NCBI GenBank assembly: GCA_964371055.1 | Contig: CAYJLF010000014.1 | Coordinates: 1 to 64,000 of the forward strand | Source of the DNA: CAYJLF01 sp964371055 | Lineage (GTDB): Bacteria; Eisenbacteria; RBG-16-71-46; CAIMUX01 | Reading direction: 5' to 3' | DNA length: 64,000 nt | In this document: piece by piece, positions 49,932 to 59,413 of the stretch | Position numbering within the stretch: position 1 is the stretch's first letter | Layout: each line of letters opens with the position of its first letter | The notes under the pieces: generated by a model | Database searches by the model: none | Seen by the model: only the letters and a program-made list of their open reading frames with translations | Told to the model about the DNA's origin: nothing | Translations under genes and position numbers: made by a program

Positions 49932-52079
49932 TCAGGGCGTGGGGGCAGACGCCGAATCCCCGGCCTCGCCCGCGCGATAGAGCACCACGCGGTAGCGCGC
50001 ATTCTCCTCCGCCAGCAGGAGGGCGCGCAGTTCGGGCCACGCCTCGGGTTCGACGCGCGCAGTGGTGAGTTCCAGCGCACGGAACAGACGCACGATCTCG
50101 CCCTCGCGCGAGACTTCCACGGTGAACCGTCCGGTCTGGTTCTCGAGACGGATCGGATCGGGCAGCCGCACGACCTCTCCGTCGGGCAGCCGGAGGCGGA
50201 TCGTCAACTCCTGCCGCACGGAACCAGGAAGAAAGAGAGGAGTCTCCCTCTCCGCCCGGTGAAGGTGCAGCTCTTCCGACAGGACCGAGCTGACTCCTCC
50301 CGCCGGCGCGCCGATCTCGAGCCGGGTGCGACCCGAGGAGTCAGCCTTAGGACTCGGGATGCGCACCGTCACTCCTCCGACGACTTGCGCGACGTCGAAC
50401 CGAGAAAGGTTGTAGCTCTCGACTTCGGCCCCCGCCAGGACGCCCGAGACGACCGCGCCGAGCCAGGTGCTGGCTTGTTCCGACAGGCCCTCCATCGATC
50501 CGAAGGGGGTAAGAGCCCCCTCCGCCTCGTAGACCCCGGTGCCGATCCAGGCCCCATCCTTCTCGTCCCGGCGCAGGTCCAGCCCCAGCGCGACCCGCCC
50601 GCCGAGCCGACCCGCGTCGTCGATCCCGCGCGCACGAGGGTGATCCTCGATCCCGGGCCACCAGACGGAGCGCCCCGCGATCGACCCTGCGCCGGGATGG
50701 AAGGTTGAAGTCTCGGGGTCATACAGCCCGACGAGAGGACCGCTCCCGCTGATCCCGATCGCCTCGACCGCCGCTCGAGGGGCCGGATCCGTGGCGTCAC
50801 GGGCCGAGCCTCCGCACGTGAAGACGCCGATCTGAGGCGCCCCGAACCGCTCCAAGCCCGGCAGATCGTCACCGGTGATCGCGGCGTACGAACGGCCGGT
50901 CAGCACGAGCCTCGCCTCCAGCCCGGCGCTTCGCAGGAGCGCCGCCGCCAGGGACGCGCGCTCCCACGCCAGCGCGTAGCCTGAGGCATAGACTTCGGCC
51001 GCGGGACGCACCTCGAGGTGAAGCGGAGGAGCATAGTCCACGAAGCGGGTCCGGTCGGACACCAGGGCCGCCACCCTGCGCGCAATCTCGCTCGGTACGG
51101 CGACATCCCGGAGCCGCGCCCGCAGCGTGTCGAGCAGAGCGGCATCCGCAACTCCGTCGAACTGAACGGACGCGGTGAAGCCGTGGTCGAGCGCACGGCC
51201 CAGTTCCGGCCAGGTCAGCCGCGACCACGCGACGCCGGGCAGGGAGGCCGCCGGGTCGGGTCCGCGCTCGCCGATCGGGTCGACCCTCGTCATCGCGGCG
51301 CCGAACCCGCGCGCTTCTGTTCCGGTCGGCCCGGATGCGGTGAAGCCCGCCCGCGCCAGCGTTCCGGCATCGCCCAGGACCGGCTCCGGCGCGCCGCCGA
51401 GCGCGCGCGTCCGGTAGGGCGTGGAGTCTCCGCCTTCCCCAAGCACCAGAATCTCGGCGCGCACCACCGGATCGGACGCCGGGTAGAGATGTGTCCCGCC
51501 CGAGCCGTCATCCACCTGGGACGGGCGACGCGTGATCGTCCAGGCTGTCTCGACCACGCACGGCAGTTCCACGCCGTCGTGCAGGAGCATCCGTTCGCGC
51601 CATCCCCAGTAGGCCACAGCGCGATCGAGCGCCGACGGCGTGGTCTCGACCTGGGCGGACGGTCCGCTCTCGATCCAGCGGCCGTCGCGCAGCGTCCGCA
51701 ACGATTGCACGGTCAAGTCGCCGCGGGTCGTGTCGTACGGGACGCGCAGGTCAGCGTATCCCTCGATGACAAGGTCGGTCGCCAGCCGCACGACCCGATG
51801 CCGGAACTCGACCCACGTTCCCTCCTTTTCAAGGAGCTGACGCCGATCCAGCAGCACCACCGCATCCTCGTCCTGCCACCCCGCCGCGCACGCATCCCGC
51901 CAGAGCGCCTGGAGGTCGAAGGCCCCGTCGTAGCTCCAAGCCGCGGTCTCCGACGAACCGCGGGCCAGCGGCGGAGCCGCGGCTCCCGCCGCCAGCGGGA
52001 TCAGGGCGCTCGCCGCGCAGAGGACCGCGCCGACGGCAACCAGGGCCGGTGACTTCAGGCCCGCACCTTCGGTTCTCAC
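49932..52079 (-). CDS. Secreted DUF3857/transglutaminase-like protein (downstream copy)
   Basis: The protein has 715 residues from GTG 52079, overlapping the upstream stop (GTGA). A signal peptide (ALVAVGAVLCAASALIPLAAGAAA) is followed by a DUF3857-like domain (about 60-230; FRHRVVRLATDLVIEGYADL, GWRERMLLHDGVELPCVVE). A transglutaminase-like region follows near 330-420 (ASGYALAWERASLAAALLRSAGLEARLVL) and then beta-rich C-terminal domains (ETPLFLPGSVRQELTIRLRLP). The usual Cys of the triad is not obvious: the expected GxCxD segment reads GYALAWERA. It may therefore be a degenerate, non-catalytic partner of the upstream protein. Confidence 0.7.
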   Translation of the reverse strand: MRTEGAGLKSPALVAVGAVLCAASALIPLAAGAAAPPLARGSSETAAWSYDGAFDLQALWRDACAAGWQDEDAVVLLDRRQLLEKEGTWVEFRHRVVRLATDLVIEGYADLRVPYDTTRGDLTVQSLRTLRDGRWIESGPSAQVETTPSALDRAVAYWGWRERMLLHDGVELPCVVETAWTITRRPSQVDDGSGGTHLYPASDPVVRAEILVLGEGGDSTPYRTRALGGAPEPVLGDAGTLARAGFTASGPTGTEARGFGAAMTRVDPIGERGPDPAASLPGVAWSRLTWPELGRALDHGFTASVQFDGVADAALLDTLRARLRDVAVPSEIARRVAALVSDRTRFVDYAPPLHLEVRPAAEVYASGYALAWERASLAAALLRSAGLEARLVLTGRSYAAITGDDLPGLERFGAPQIGVFTCGGSARDATDPAPRAAVEAIGISGSGPLVGLYDPETSTFHPGAGSIAGRSVWWPGIEDHPRARGIDDAGRLGGRVALGLDLRRDEKDGAWIGTGVYEAEGALTPFGSMEGLSEQASTWLGAVVSGVLAGAEVESYNLSRFDVAQVVGGVTVRIPSPKADSSGRTRLEIGAPAGGVSSVLSEELHLHRAERETPLFLPGSVRQELTIRLRLPDGEVVRLPDPIRLENQTGRFTVEVSREGEIVRLFRALELTTARVEPEAWPELRALLLAEENARYRVVLYRAGEAGDSASAPTP

Positions 52080-54280
52080 CGCGCCCCCCCCTTCTCCGCC
52101 CGGTAGAGCCCCTCGGCCCATTCCTTCGCCGCGTCCATCGCCCGCTTCAGTCCGGGATACCCCGCCGGCGGCACCTGGCGCCGCCGCAGTTCGCCCTCGG
52201 CCCGGATCGTCAGTCGCCCGCCCGCGGTCTCGCTCTGTCCTTCGAACATCGCGTAGGTCTCGTCCACCGGCTTCATCTCCGGCGGCTCCGGCACGCGGTA
52301 GCCGCCAGGGAGGCGGATCGTCTCCTCGCCTTCGAAGCGCTGCGTGAAGTAGAGCAACACGTCGCTGTTCCGCTCCTCCTGCCAACGGATCGCGGCGGCG
52401 CGGAACGGAACCCAGTGGGTCGTGACGATCCCCATCATCGGACTCCTGAACTCCAAGCCATCTCCCACCGCCAGCGCATAGCCGGGCATCCGGTAGCGAA
52501 AACGCACCCACATCGGCTGCTCGAAGTCGAGCGGATCGAGATGGGCGCACTCGAGGATCTGCACCGCCGGAGAGACCGGCGCGCAGATCCCCGCGCAGGC
52601 GTCCCGCAGATCGCGCCGGCGCTCCGAGGTCACGAAACTGCGCAGGCGTGAGTCGATCGCGCCGCGCCCCTTCATCGTAATCGTCCCCTCGAGGGTACCG
52701 TCGGGCGCCAGGACGGCGTCATGACGGAACTCCATGGGAGATTCGTTCGGTGGGCTGTAAGGAATGCGGCTGAGCCTTTCCCCCTCGGGAGATCCGATCA
52801 GGTAGTGCTGTTCCGCCTCGGATTTCGACCAGATCTCGTGGTTGAAGGGGGCCCACGTCGGGTCGTACATGACGTACCGTCCGTCGTCCTTCCGCAACGC
52901 CACGACACAGTGGTTGAACTGATCGGCCGGCACCTCCTCGATCCGGCTGCCGGCCATCGTCATCGCGCCGTAGCTGTCCATTCCGGCAGCGCGCATCATC
53001 GTGATGAGCATCCCCGCGATGTCCTTGCAGACCCCGCTCCGCTGCTCGAAGATCATCGTCCCGGGGTGGAGCGTGTAGCCCTCGCCCACCCCCATCGTCT
53101 GACCGCTGTAGCGGATGTTCTGCGCCACCCAGTGCAACAGCGCCTTCGCCTTCTGCTCCTCGCTCGCCCCTTTGAGCCCTCGCTCGGTGAAGATCTCCTC
53201 GACTTTCTCGCGGACCGCGGTCGAAACCTCGAACTGGTCCCGGTTGACGTCGAAGAACCACCGGCTCTTCGCCTCCCAGCTCTCCACCGTCGCGAGGACG
53301 ACTTTGATGGCGACATCGGAGTCGTCGGGTTGACGCGGTTCCGCCGGCAAGGCCCGCAGGTCGCGCCCCCTCCAGGTGTAGAACGTGCTGTCGGCGCTGT
53401 AGCGGGTGGCGGAGTAGAGGGGGCCGTTGTAGACCTCCGAGTGCAGGCGCTTGTCGCGCGGCAGAACCAGCGTGTACTCCATCTCGACCGTCGGCACGTG
53501 GGACTGGAAGCGGACGATGTCGAAGTACTCACCCTCCATGGGAGGGATGAAGCGCGCGTCGTCGTCACCGCCGCCGGGACCAGCCGGGGGTGGTTGGTCG
53601 ACTCCCGGCTCCGCTGCGTTGGAACCTCCCGCCGCATCCGCCGCGATCGCGCCCCGGCTCTCCCCGTCGAGCAGCGCATAGGTAAAACCCTTGCGGCGGG
53701 TGACGACCTCGACTCCGTCCCCCACCCACAGGCGTGGAAGCTGCAGGGTCACGATGCGGGGGCCCCAGTAGATCGCCGATTGCGGCGCCGGCCGGTCCCG
53801 CAGCCCGTCCAGCGCCACCGGGATCGCCGTGCTGTCCCGGTGGATCGTGACGGAGCGCACCTCGATCCGGCTGCTGAGCGGCTCGTAGTCGAAGCGCAGC
53901 ACTCCAAGCTCGTTCGCCCCGGACTCGGTCAGCACCTTGTACAGCGTGGTCCCCTCCACCATCGTCACGCCACGGGCCCGCATGCGCGTCCGGCTCGACT
54001 GGTAGGCGATCAGATAGTCGGCACCGTCGTGGTCATCCGCCGTGCCCGCAGCCGCGAGGCGGGACCGCGGCGTCGGCGGCGGCGGTTCGCCCGGGGGAAG
54101 AACCGACTCCTCCGTCGCTCGCGACGACGACGCGGGCGGCCCCGCCACGGCCGGAGGGACCAGACTTCCGGTCGACGTGACCAGGCCGGCCACCAGGCCG
54201 GCCAGCAGGACGGCCAGCAGGACGGCCGGACCCGGGAACCGAGGTTGTGGCGCGGGGAGCGCAGGGCGGCGGATCGGCAC
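52076..54280 (-). CDS. DUF3857/transglutaminase-like protein, catalytic type
   Basis: The protein has 734 residues; GTG 54280 has GAGGGAG 6 nt upstream. An N-terminal membrane/signal segment (GPAVLLAVLLAGLVAGLV) is followed by a Pro-rich linker and a DUF3857 domain (about 90-330; VEGTTLYKVLTESGANELGV, YFDIVRFQSHVPTVEMEYTL). A transglutaminase-like fold then carries a complete Cys-His-Asp triad: QRSGVCKDIAGMLITMMRAAGM, DQFNHCVVALRKDDG, YVMYDPTW. These proteins are common in outer-membrane-bearing bacteria, often in operons of two or more; the substrate is not known. It is co-transcribed with the next gene through a GTGA overlap. Confidence 0.82.
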   Translation of the reverse strand: MPIRRPALPAPQPRFPGPAVLLAVLLAGLVAGLVTSTGSLVPPAVAGPPASSSRATEESVLPPGEPPPPTPRSRLAAAGTADDHDGADYLIAYQSSRTRMRARGVTMVEGTTLYKVLTESGANELGVLRFDYEPLSSRIEVRSVTIHRDSTAIPVALDGLRDRPAPQSAIYWGPRIVTLQLPRLWVGDGVEVVTRRKGFTYALLDGESRGAIAADAAGGSNAAEPGVDQPPPAGPGGGDDDARFIPPMEGEYFDIVRFQSHVPTVEMEYTLVLPRDKRLHSEVYNGPLYSATRYSADSTFYTWRGRDLRALPAEPRQPDDSDVAIKVVLATVESWEAKSRWFFDVNRDQFEVSTAVREKVEEIFTERGLKGASEEQKAKALLHWVAQNIRYSGQTMGVGEGYTLHPGTMIFEQRSGVCKDIAGMLITMMRAAGMDSYGAMTMAGSRIEEVPADQFNHCVVALRKDDGRYVMYDPTWAPFNHEIWSKSEAEQHYLIGSPEGERLSRIPYSPPNESPMEFRHDAVLAPDGTLEGTITMKGRGAIDSRLRSFVTSERRRDLRDACAGICAPVSPAVQILECAHLDPLDFEQPMWVRFRYRMPGYALAVGDGLEFRSPMMGIVTTHWVPFRAAAIRWQEERNSDVLLYFTQRFEGEETIRLPGGYRVPEPPEMKPVDETYAMFEGQSETAGGRLTIRAEGELRRRQVPPAGYPGLKRAMDAAKEWAEGLYRAEKGGAR

Positions 54281-54381
54281 GATGATCTCCCTCGAAGCAC
54301 GCGCCCCGCGATGCCGGAGGCCGCCGGGGCGCGGCCGCGCCGCCTCCGCCCGCGTGGCCGCGGGAGGCATCGGACCGCGGG

Positions 54382-54410
54382 AACCTACCATGGGGAAAGA
54401 GGGCCGACAA
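54382..54410 (-). promoter_or_regulatory. Promoter TTGTCG-17-TAGGTT
   Basis: Minus-strand TTGTCG (54405-54410) and TAGGTT (54382-54387), spacer 17 bp, lie about 100 nt before the GTG at 54280. They probably serve the DUF3857 gene pair. Confidence 0.45.
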
Positions 54411-54417
54411 CAGGAGG

Positions 54418-55734
54418 CTAGGTGCGTGCGCGGCGCGTGGCGCGCCGCCACAGCGCCTGGTAGAGCTCCAGGTCGCCCCGCTCCGGCAGCACCAGCCGGT
54501 GAGGCGGGATCCCGGTGATGCGCCAGAAGAAGACCGACATGATCGCGCTCTGCACGGTGTAGCTCACGGTCGAGGCCCAGGCCGCACCGGCGATGCCGTG
54601 AGGACGGATCCAGAGGATGTTCAGGAAGAGATTCAGCGCGAATCCGGCTGACATCGCGAAGGTCACCTGGAGACGGCGGTTTCTCCCGGAGAGATCGCTC
54701 CAGAGGATGTTCGACACCGTCAGTCCGACGACGCCCGGCAGCAGCGCGTAGTACGCGGGGAGCGCGGGGTCATAAGCCGCGCCGTAGAAGAGCCGGACGA
54801 GGGTCTTCCCCACCGCGAAGAGCACGAGGGCCGCCACCACCATGATCGAGCCGGTGACGCGGCAGGCCTGCGGCGTGATCCGATCCGCCTCCTCGCGCGA
54901 GACCGACGAGATGCGCGGGAAGAGGACGAGCTGCACGCTCGCCGTGATGTGGCTGAGCTTCTCGGCCAGGAGCACGGCGATCGAGTAGTAGCCCTGCGCC
55001 GCGGTACCCAGCCAGCGCAACACCAGCACCATGTCGAAGCGATAGGAGAACTGCTGCAGCACCGACCCGAGATGTCCCTTGAGCCCGTACGACAGCCCCT
55101 CCCGCCATAACGATCGCGACCATCGTATGTGGGCCCGGTCCTCGGCGGTGAACGCCCGCCGCAGCCAGATCCAGGCCGGCACGAGAAACGCCACCAGGCT
55201 CATCTGGTAGGCCAGAATCGCCCACCGCGTGCCGAGGTGGGCCACCAGCAGCCCGGCCGCCACCAGTCCGAGCAGCGCGAGTTGGGAGACGAGCTGCAGC
55301 ACGTTGTAGCGCTCGACGCGACCCAGCGCGAGGAAGAGCGAGAGGGTGAGGTGGCGCGCCACGATGAGCGGGACGATCAAGGCCGAGAGCAAGAGGTAAG
55401 GACGGAGCGCCCTCCCCTGTTCTCCGACCAGCGGCTCCAGCAGGAGCACGTAGGTCGGGAGGAGAAGCACGATGCCCAATCCGATCGCAAGTCCGGTGTT
55501 GGCCACGACCGGTCCGAGCGCGCGGCGATCGCGCGAGACGAAGTAGAGGAAGGCGGCGTCGATTCCGCAGAGGCCGAATCCGGCCCAGAGGTTCGGAAAG
55601 GTGATGGCGGCCGAGTAGATCCCCTGCCCTTCCGCCCCCAGGACCCGCGCCACGATCATGCTGATCGGGATGTTGACCAGCGTGACCACGATGCGGGTCA
55701 GAAACGTGAGCGCGCTCTGGCGAAAGAGGCTCAT
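54418..55734 (-). CDS. Wzx/MurJ-like polysaccharide flippase
   Basis: The protein has 438 residues with about 12 membrane segments (MATE/MVF superfamily). Typical N-terminal block: LTRIVVTLVNIPISMIVARV followed by LGAEGQGIYSAAITFPNLW. Other blocks are YRFDMVLVLRWLGTAAQGYYSIAVLLAEKL, LFPRISSVSREEADRITP and GIAGAAWASTVSYTVQSAIM. It should flip lipid-linked glycans across the inner membrane. The start overlaps the glycosyltransferase stop (ATGA, 55731-55734), so a shared glycan pathway is likely. Confidence 0.88.
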   Translation of the reverse strand: MSLFRQSALTFLTRIVVTLVNIPISMIVARVLGAEGQGIYSAAITFPNLWAGFGLCGIDAAFLYFVSRDRRALGPVVANTGLAIGLGIVLLLPTYVLLLEPLVGEQGRALRPYLLLSALIVPLIVARHLTLSLFLALGRVERYNVLQLVSQLALLGLVAAGLLVAHLGTRWAILAYQMSLVAFLVPAWIWLRRAFTAEDRAHIRWSRSLWREGLSYGLKGHLGSVLQQFSYRFDMVLVLRWLGTAAQGYYSIAVLLAEKLSHITASVQLVLFPRISSVSREEADRITPQACRVTGSIMVVAALVLFAVGKTLVRLFYGAAYDPALPAYYALLPGVVGLTVSNILWSDLSGRNRRLQVTFAMSAGFALNLFLNILWIRPHGIAGAAWASTVSYTVQSAIMSVFFWRITGIPPHRLVLPERGDLELYQALWRRATRRART

Positions 55735-57065
55735 CGAGGATCCGTTCCACGCCGGGTCCCGGGACCGGCGCGGGCGACGCGGCTCTCCCGGATGACCTCG
55801 ACCGCGAGGTCGACCTCCATCCTCTGGCGGTCTTCGAGGGTCGGGATGAGCTCCCGCACGCGCACCAGCCCGGCCCGCCCCATCGCCTCGCGCCGCGCGG
55901 GATCGCGGACCAGGTCCGCAATCGCTCGCGGGAGTTCATCCTTCCAACGCGCGGGATCGATCAGGACTCCCTCGACCCCGTCGCGGATCAAGACGCGCGT
56001 CCCCCCGGTGTCGAGCGCCACGACCGGCTTGGCGCAGCTCATCGCCTCGATCGGCGGGATGTTGGCGTTGGTCCGATCCGAGACGCCGACGAAGATGTCA
56101 CCGAGGTTGAGATAGGGGGCGATCCGCTCGCGCGGCACCGCGCCGGTCAGCGCCACCCGAGGCCGGACACCGAGCCGCTCCGCCATCGCTTCGATCAGGG
56201 GGCGGTCACCGCCATCCCCGACCAGCATCAGCACCGCGTCGGGCGCTTCGCGAAGGATGGCGGGCAGAACTTCCACCAGCCGGTCCATCCGCTTGTCCTC
56301 CTCCATCCGGCCGACGCAGAAGAGCACCACCTGATGCGCCTCGATCCCGAGCTGCCGCCGCAGGTCGTCCCATCGATCCCCAGGACGATAGAGCGACGGA
56401 TCGTACCCGTCGCGCCAGAAGCGAAGACGCGAGGCCGGCACCCCCAGGCGCCGCGCGATCGCATCCCCCTCCGAGCCGTCGTCGTGCATGATGACGCGCG
56501 CCGCCGGCGTCCGGAGCGCGATCCACTGCATGAACCCGCCGTACCGCTTGAGCGGATGGTCGAAGATCCGGTTGAGCTGGGTTCCGAAGAGGCGCGTGAT
56601 GTTCGGCACCCCGAGCGAGAGCGCGACGATGCGCGCCGGCAGCACGGCATGGTAGTGATAGGCGATGACAACGTCCGGATGCACCTGCCGCCCGAGGCGC
56701 CAGGCGTTCCATGTGCCGACCACAAGGTAGTAGAGGTAGCGCAGCACGCGCGAGGCAAGCCGGCGCGGCAGCGGTTGCCTCGGGTTGGAATCGAACCGGA
56801 TCGCGCCCCGATAGCGGTGGATCCGGATCCCCTCGTCGTCTTCCACGGCCGGCTGGCCGCGACCGCGCGGGGCGCTGACGTGGATCTCGTGACCGAAGCG
56901 GGCGAATCCCTGCGGCGCCAGGAAGAAGCTGTTGACGCCGGTGCGCGGTCCCAGCGACCAGAAGCTCGTCTGCCAGTAGAGTCCGAGCACGACCAGGCGA
57001 TCGCCCACGCGGAGGCCCGCGCCGGACGGCCCCGGACCCGGCCCGCTTGCCTGGTTCGCGTTCAC
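55731..57065 (-). CDS. Glycosyltransferase, GT4-like
   Basis: The protein has 444 residues from GTG 57065, overlapping the nitroreductase stop (GTGA). GT-B fold: an N-terminal acceptor domain (GVNSFFLAPQGFARFGHEIHV, HPDVVIAYHYHAVLPARI, NITRLFGTQLNRIFDHPLKRY). The C-terminal GT4 donor domain has QVVLFCVGRMEEDKRMDRLVEVLPAI, LMLVGDGGDRPLIEAMAE, and IPPIEAMSCAKPVVALDTGG with the nucleotide-sugar Glu. It transfers a sugar from an activated donor, probably while a surface glycan is assembled for the adjacent flippase. Donor and acceptor cannot be read. Confidence 0.88.
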   Translation of the reverse strand: MNANQASGPGPGPSGAGLRVGDRLVVLGLYWQTSFWSLGPRTGVNSFFLAPQGFARFGHEIHVSAPRGRGQPAVEDDEGIRIHRYRGAIRFDSNPRQPLPRRLASRVLRYLYYLVVGTWNAWRLGRQVHPDVVIAYHYHAVLPARIVALSLGVPNITRLFGTQLNRIFDHPLKRYGGFMQWIALRTPAARVIMHDDGSEGDAIARRLGVPASRLRFWRDGYDPSLYRPGDRWDDLRRQLGIEAHQVVLFCVGRMEEDKRMDRLVEVLPAILREAPDAVLMLVGDGGDRPLIEAMAERLGVRPRVALTGAVPRERIAPYLNLGDIFVGVSDRTNANIPPIEAMSCAKPVVALDTGGTRVLIRDGVEGVLIDPARWKDELPRAIADLVRDPARREAMGRAGLVRVRELIPTLEDRQRMEVDLAVEVIRESRVARAGPGTRRGTDPR

Positions 57066-57574
57066 TCCCACCGGTCGAACCGAATCCGTTCGGCGTTGAA
57101 CCGGTCCTGCGGCGCCGGATGCTCGCGCGGCCGGCCAACCGGGACGAGGCAGAGAGGGTGAATCCCGGCCGGCAGACGCACCAGCCACCGGATCGCCTCC
57201 ACCCGTTCCGCGCGCGGGTGGAGGCCGCCCCCGACCGCGCCGGACCCCCGGGCCCGGGCGGCGAGGGGGAGGTTCTGGGTGGGGGCCGCCCAATCCTGCC
57301 CCCAGTAGCCGGGGTACTTCTCGAGCGACTCGTCGCCGCAGACCAGGATCGCCACCGGGGCGCTGAGACACATCTGCGCATAGGGGTGGACGCGGGCGAT
57401 CTCCCGCAGCAGCGTGCGATCCCGCAGGACGATGAAGTGCCACGGCTGTTGATTCCCCGCCGACGGCGCCTGCATCGCGGCGCGCAGCAACCGTTCGACC
57501 AGGGCGTCAGGCACCGGTTCGTCAGCATACTCACGCACGCTGCGCCGGGTCAGGAGTGCTTCCATCGCGTCCAT
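57062..57574 (-). CDS. Nitroreductase-family flavoprotein
   Basis: The protein has 170 residues from ATG 57574 (GGAGG, 5-nt spacing; the in-frame GTG at 57586 overlaps that site). FMN-binding blocks are LLTRRSVREYADEPVPDALVE, AMQAPSAGNQQPWHFIVL and YAQMCLSAPVAILVCGD. The C-terminus is modified: the usual catalytic-loop block GLGSCWIG is not found; instead the region reads GAVGGGLHPRAERVEAIRWLV and LPAGIHPLCLVPVGRPREHP. A local two-base compensated frameshift in that GC-rich stretch cannot be excluded. Coupling by GTGA to the glycosyltransferase is notable but unexplained. Confidence 0.82.
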   Translation of the reverse strand: MDAMEALLTRRSVREYADEPVPDALVERLLRAAMQAPSAGNQQPWHFIVLRDRTLLREIARVHPYAQMCLSAPVAILVCGDESLEKYPGYWGQDWAAPTQNLPLAARARGSGAVGGGLHPRAERVEAIRWLVRLPAGIHPLCLVPVGRPREHPAPQDRFNAERIRFDRWE

Positions 57575-57616
57575 CGCATCCTCCACGCGTGCCAGGTCCC
57601 CTCGCTCCGCGGCGGC

Positions 57617-59413
57617 TCAGCCGATCGGCGCGCAGGCCCGCTTCAGCCAGGCACGCTCCGCAGTGTCGAGGTCCGGCGCCAGCGCCTTCAGCACGCCTCG
57701 GTGGTAGTCGTTCAACCACGTCCGCTCCGCCGGGGTCAGGAGCCGGGGCTCCACCACGCGGGTGTCGATCGGACAGAGGGTGATCGTCTCGAAGCGCAGC
57801 CAGGTCCGTCCGTCCCCGGCGCGCGCGGAATCCTCCACGACCAGGACCAGGTTCTCGATCCGGATCCCGTAGGCTCCATCGACGTAGAAGCCGGGCTCGT
57901 TGCTGAGGATGTTCCCCGGCTCGAGCGGCGCCGCCTGGACCGGGGCTCGCGTGCCGATGTTCTGCGGCCCTTCGTGGACGCCGAGGTAGGCCCCGACGCC
58001 ATGGCCGGTGCCGTGGTTGTAGTCCAATCCCGCCTCCCACAACGGCTGCCGAGCCAGCGTGTCGAGCCGATACCCGGGGATCCCGGCGGGAAAACGGGCC
58101 TTCGCCAGCGCGATGTGCCCCTTGAGCACGCGCGTGTAGCGGTCCCTCTGCTCCCTGGTCGCGCTCTTGCCGAGCAGCACCGTGCGCGTGATGTCGGTGG
58201 TCCCGTCGAGATACTGCCCACCCGAATCGATCAGGTAGAGACCCTCCGGACGGATCGGCACGTCGGTCTCCGGCGTGACCCGGTAGTGGATGATCGCGCC
58301 GTGCCCCGCGTAGCCCGAGATCGCGTCGAAGCTGAGTCCGCGGAAATGCTCCCCCTCCGCTCGGAAGGCCTCCAGCTTCTCCGCCGCCGAGATCTCGGTG
58401 ACGCCACCCCGAGGCACCGCGTCCTCGAGCCAGTGGAGGAATCGCACCATCGCGACCCCGTCACGCCGGTGCGCCTCCTTCATCCCGGCGATCTCGGTCG
58501 CATTCTTCCTGGACTTCATCGGCAGCACCGGCGAAGGCTCGGTCACGAGCGGACAGCCGTCGAGGAGCCCCAGGACCCAGCGGCTGGCGTTCGCTTCGTC
58601 CAGCCAGACCCGCGGCTTTCGGGCGGCCAGCTCGCGAACGGCGGGGCCGAACTCCTCGTAGGGGCGCACGTCGACCTGCTTGCCGAGCGCCCGGCGCACC
58701 GCCGGCGTGACGATCTCCGGCCGGACGAAAAGCGAAGCCTCCTTCCGCGTGACGACGGCGTAGGCGATGAAGACCGGCATGAACGCGACATCCGCGCCCC
58801 GCAGGTTGCAAAGCCAGGCAATCGCATCGAGAGCGGTCAGGATGTGCGCCTCGGCGCGTTTCTCGTCCAGTGCCTTCCGCAGGCGGCGCAGCTTCGAGGT
58901 CGTGGTCTCCCCGCTGAAGGCCGGGGGTAGAGGGACGAGCGGCGCGGTTCCGAACTCCGTCCGGTCCTCCCAGACCGCATCGACCAGGTTCAGCTCCGGC
59001 AGGCGCAGCACGGCGCGGGCCGGCTTGAGCGTCGACTCCAGGCGTCTCGCTTCGGCGACCGAGAGCACCTGCGGGTCGCAGCCGAGCGCATCGTCCTCCC
59101 GCAAGGTCCGCCCGAGGAACTCGTGCAGCGTCGGCACGCCGGGATCGCCCATCTTCATCAGTTTGATCCCGCTCCCTCGCAGCTCGGCCTCTGCCTGCAG
59201 GAAGTAACGGCCGTCGGTCCAGAGCGCGGCCTGGCCCGGAAGGACGAGGAGTTCACCCGCCGAGCCGGTGAACCCGCTCATCCAGGCGCGGCGCTTCCAG
59301 GCCGGCGGGACGTACTCGCTCAGGTGCGGGTCGGCGCTGGGCACGAGATATGCCGCCAGTCCGTGTTCCGCCATCAGGGCGCGCAGCGCCGCCAGCTTCT
59401 CTCTGGTCTTCAT
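57617..59413 (-). CDS. Xaa-Pro aminopeptidase P (M24B, three-domain type)
   Basis: The protein has 598 residues from ATG 59413 (GGAGG upstream), matching the length of eukaryote-like XPNPEP1. Two creatinase-like N-terminal domains (LVPSADPHLSEYVPPAWKRR, SGFTGSAGELLVLPGQAALW; LDAIAWLCNLRGADVAFMPVF) are followed by the pita-bread catalytic domain. The five metal ligands are visible: Asp in YLIDSGGQYLDGTTDITRT (two), His in NHGTGHGVGAYLGVHEGPQN, Glu in LSNEPGFYVDGAYGIR, and Glu in RIENLVLV. The C-terminal signature LTPAERTWLNDYHRGVL is present. It removes N-terminal residues ahead of proline. Confidence 0.94.
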   Translation of the reverse strand: MKTREKLAALRALMAEHGLAAYLVPSADPHLSEYVPPAWKRRAWMSGFTGSAGELLVLPGQAALWTDGRYFLQAEAELRGSGIKLMKMGDPGVPTLHEFLGRTLREDDALGCDPQVLSVAEARRLESTLKPARAVLRLPELNLVDAVWEDRTEFGTAPLVPLPPAFSGETTTSKLRRLRKALDEKRAEAHILTALDAIAWLCNLRGADVAFMPVFIAYAVVTRKEASLFVRPEIVTPAVRRALGKQVDVRPYEEFGPAVRELAARKPRVWLDEANASRWVLGLLDGCPLVTEPSPVLPMKSRKNATEIAGMKEAHRRDGVAMVRFLHWLEDAVPRGGVTEISAAEKLEAFRAEGEHFRGLSFDAISGYAGHGAIIHYRVTPETDVPIRPEGLYLIDSGGQYLDGTTDITRTVLLGKSATREQRDRYTRVLKGHIALAKARFPAGIPGYRLDTLARQPLWEAGLDYNHGTGHGVGAYLGVHEGPQNIGTRAPVQAAPLEPGNILSNEPGFYVDGAYGIRIENLVLVVEDSARAGDGRTWLRFETITLCPIDTRVVEPRLLTPAERTWLNDYHRGVLKALAPDLDTAERAWLKRACAPIG

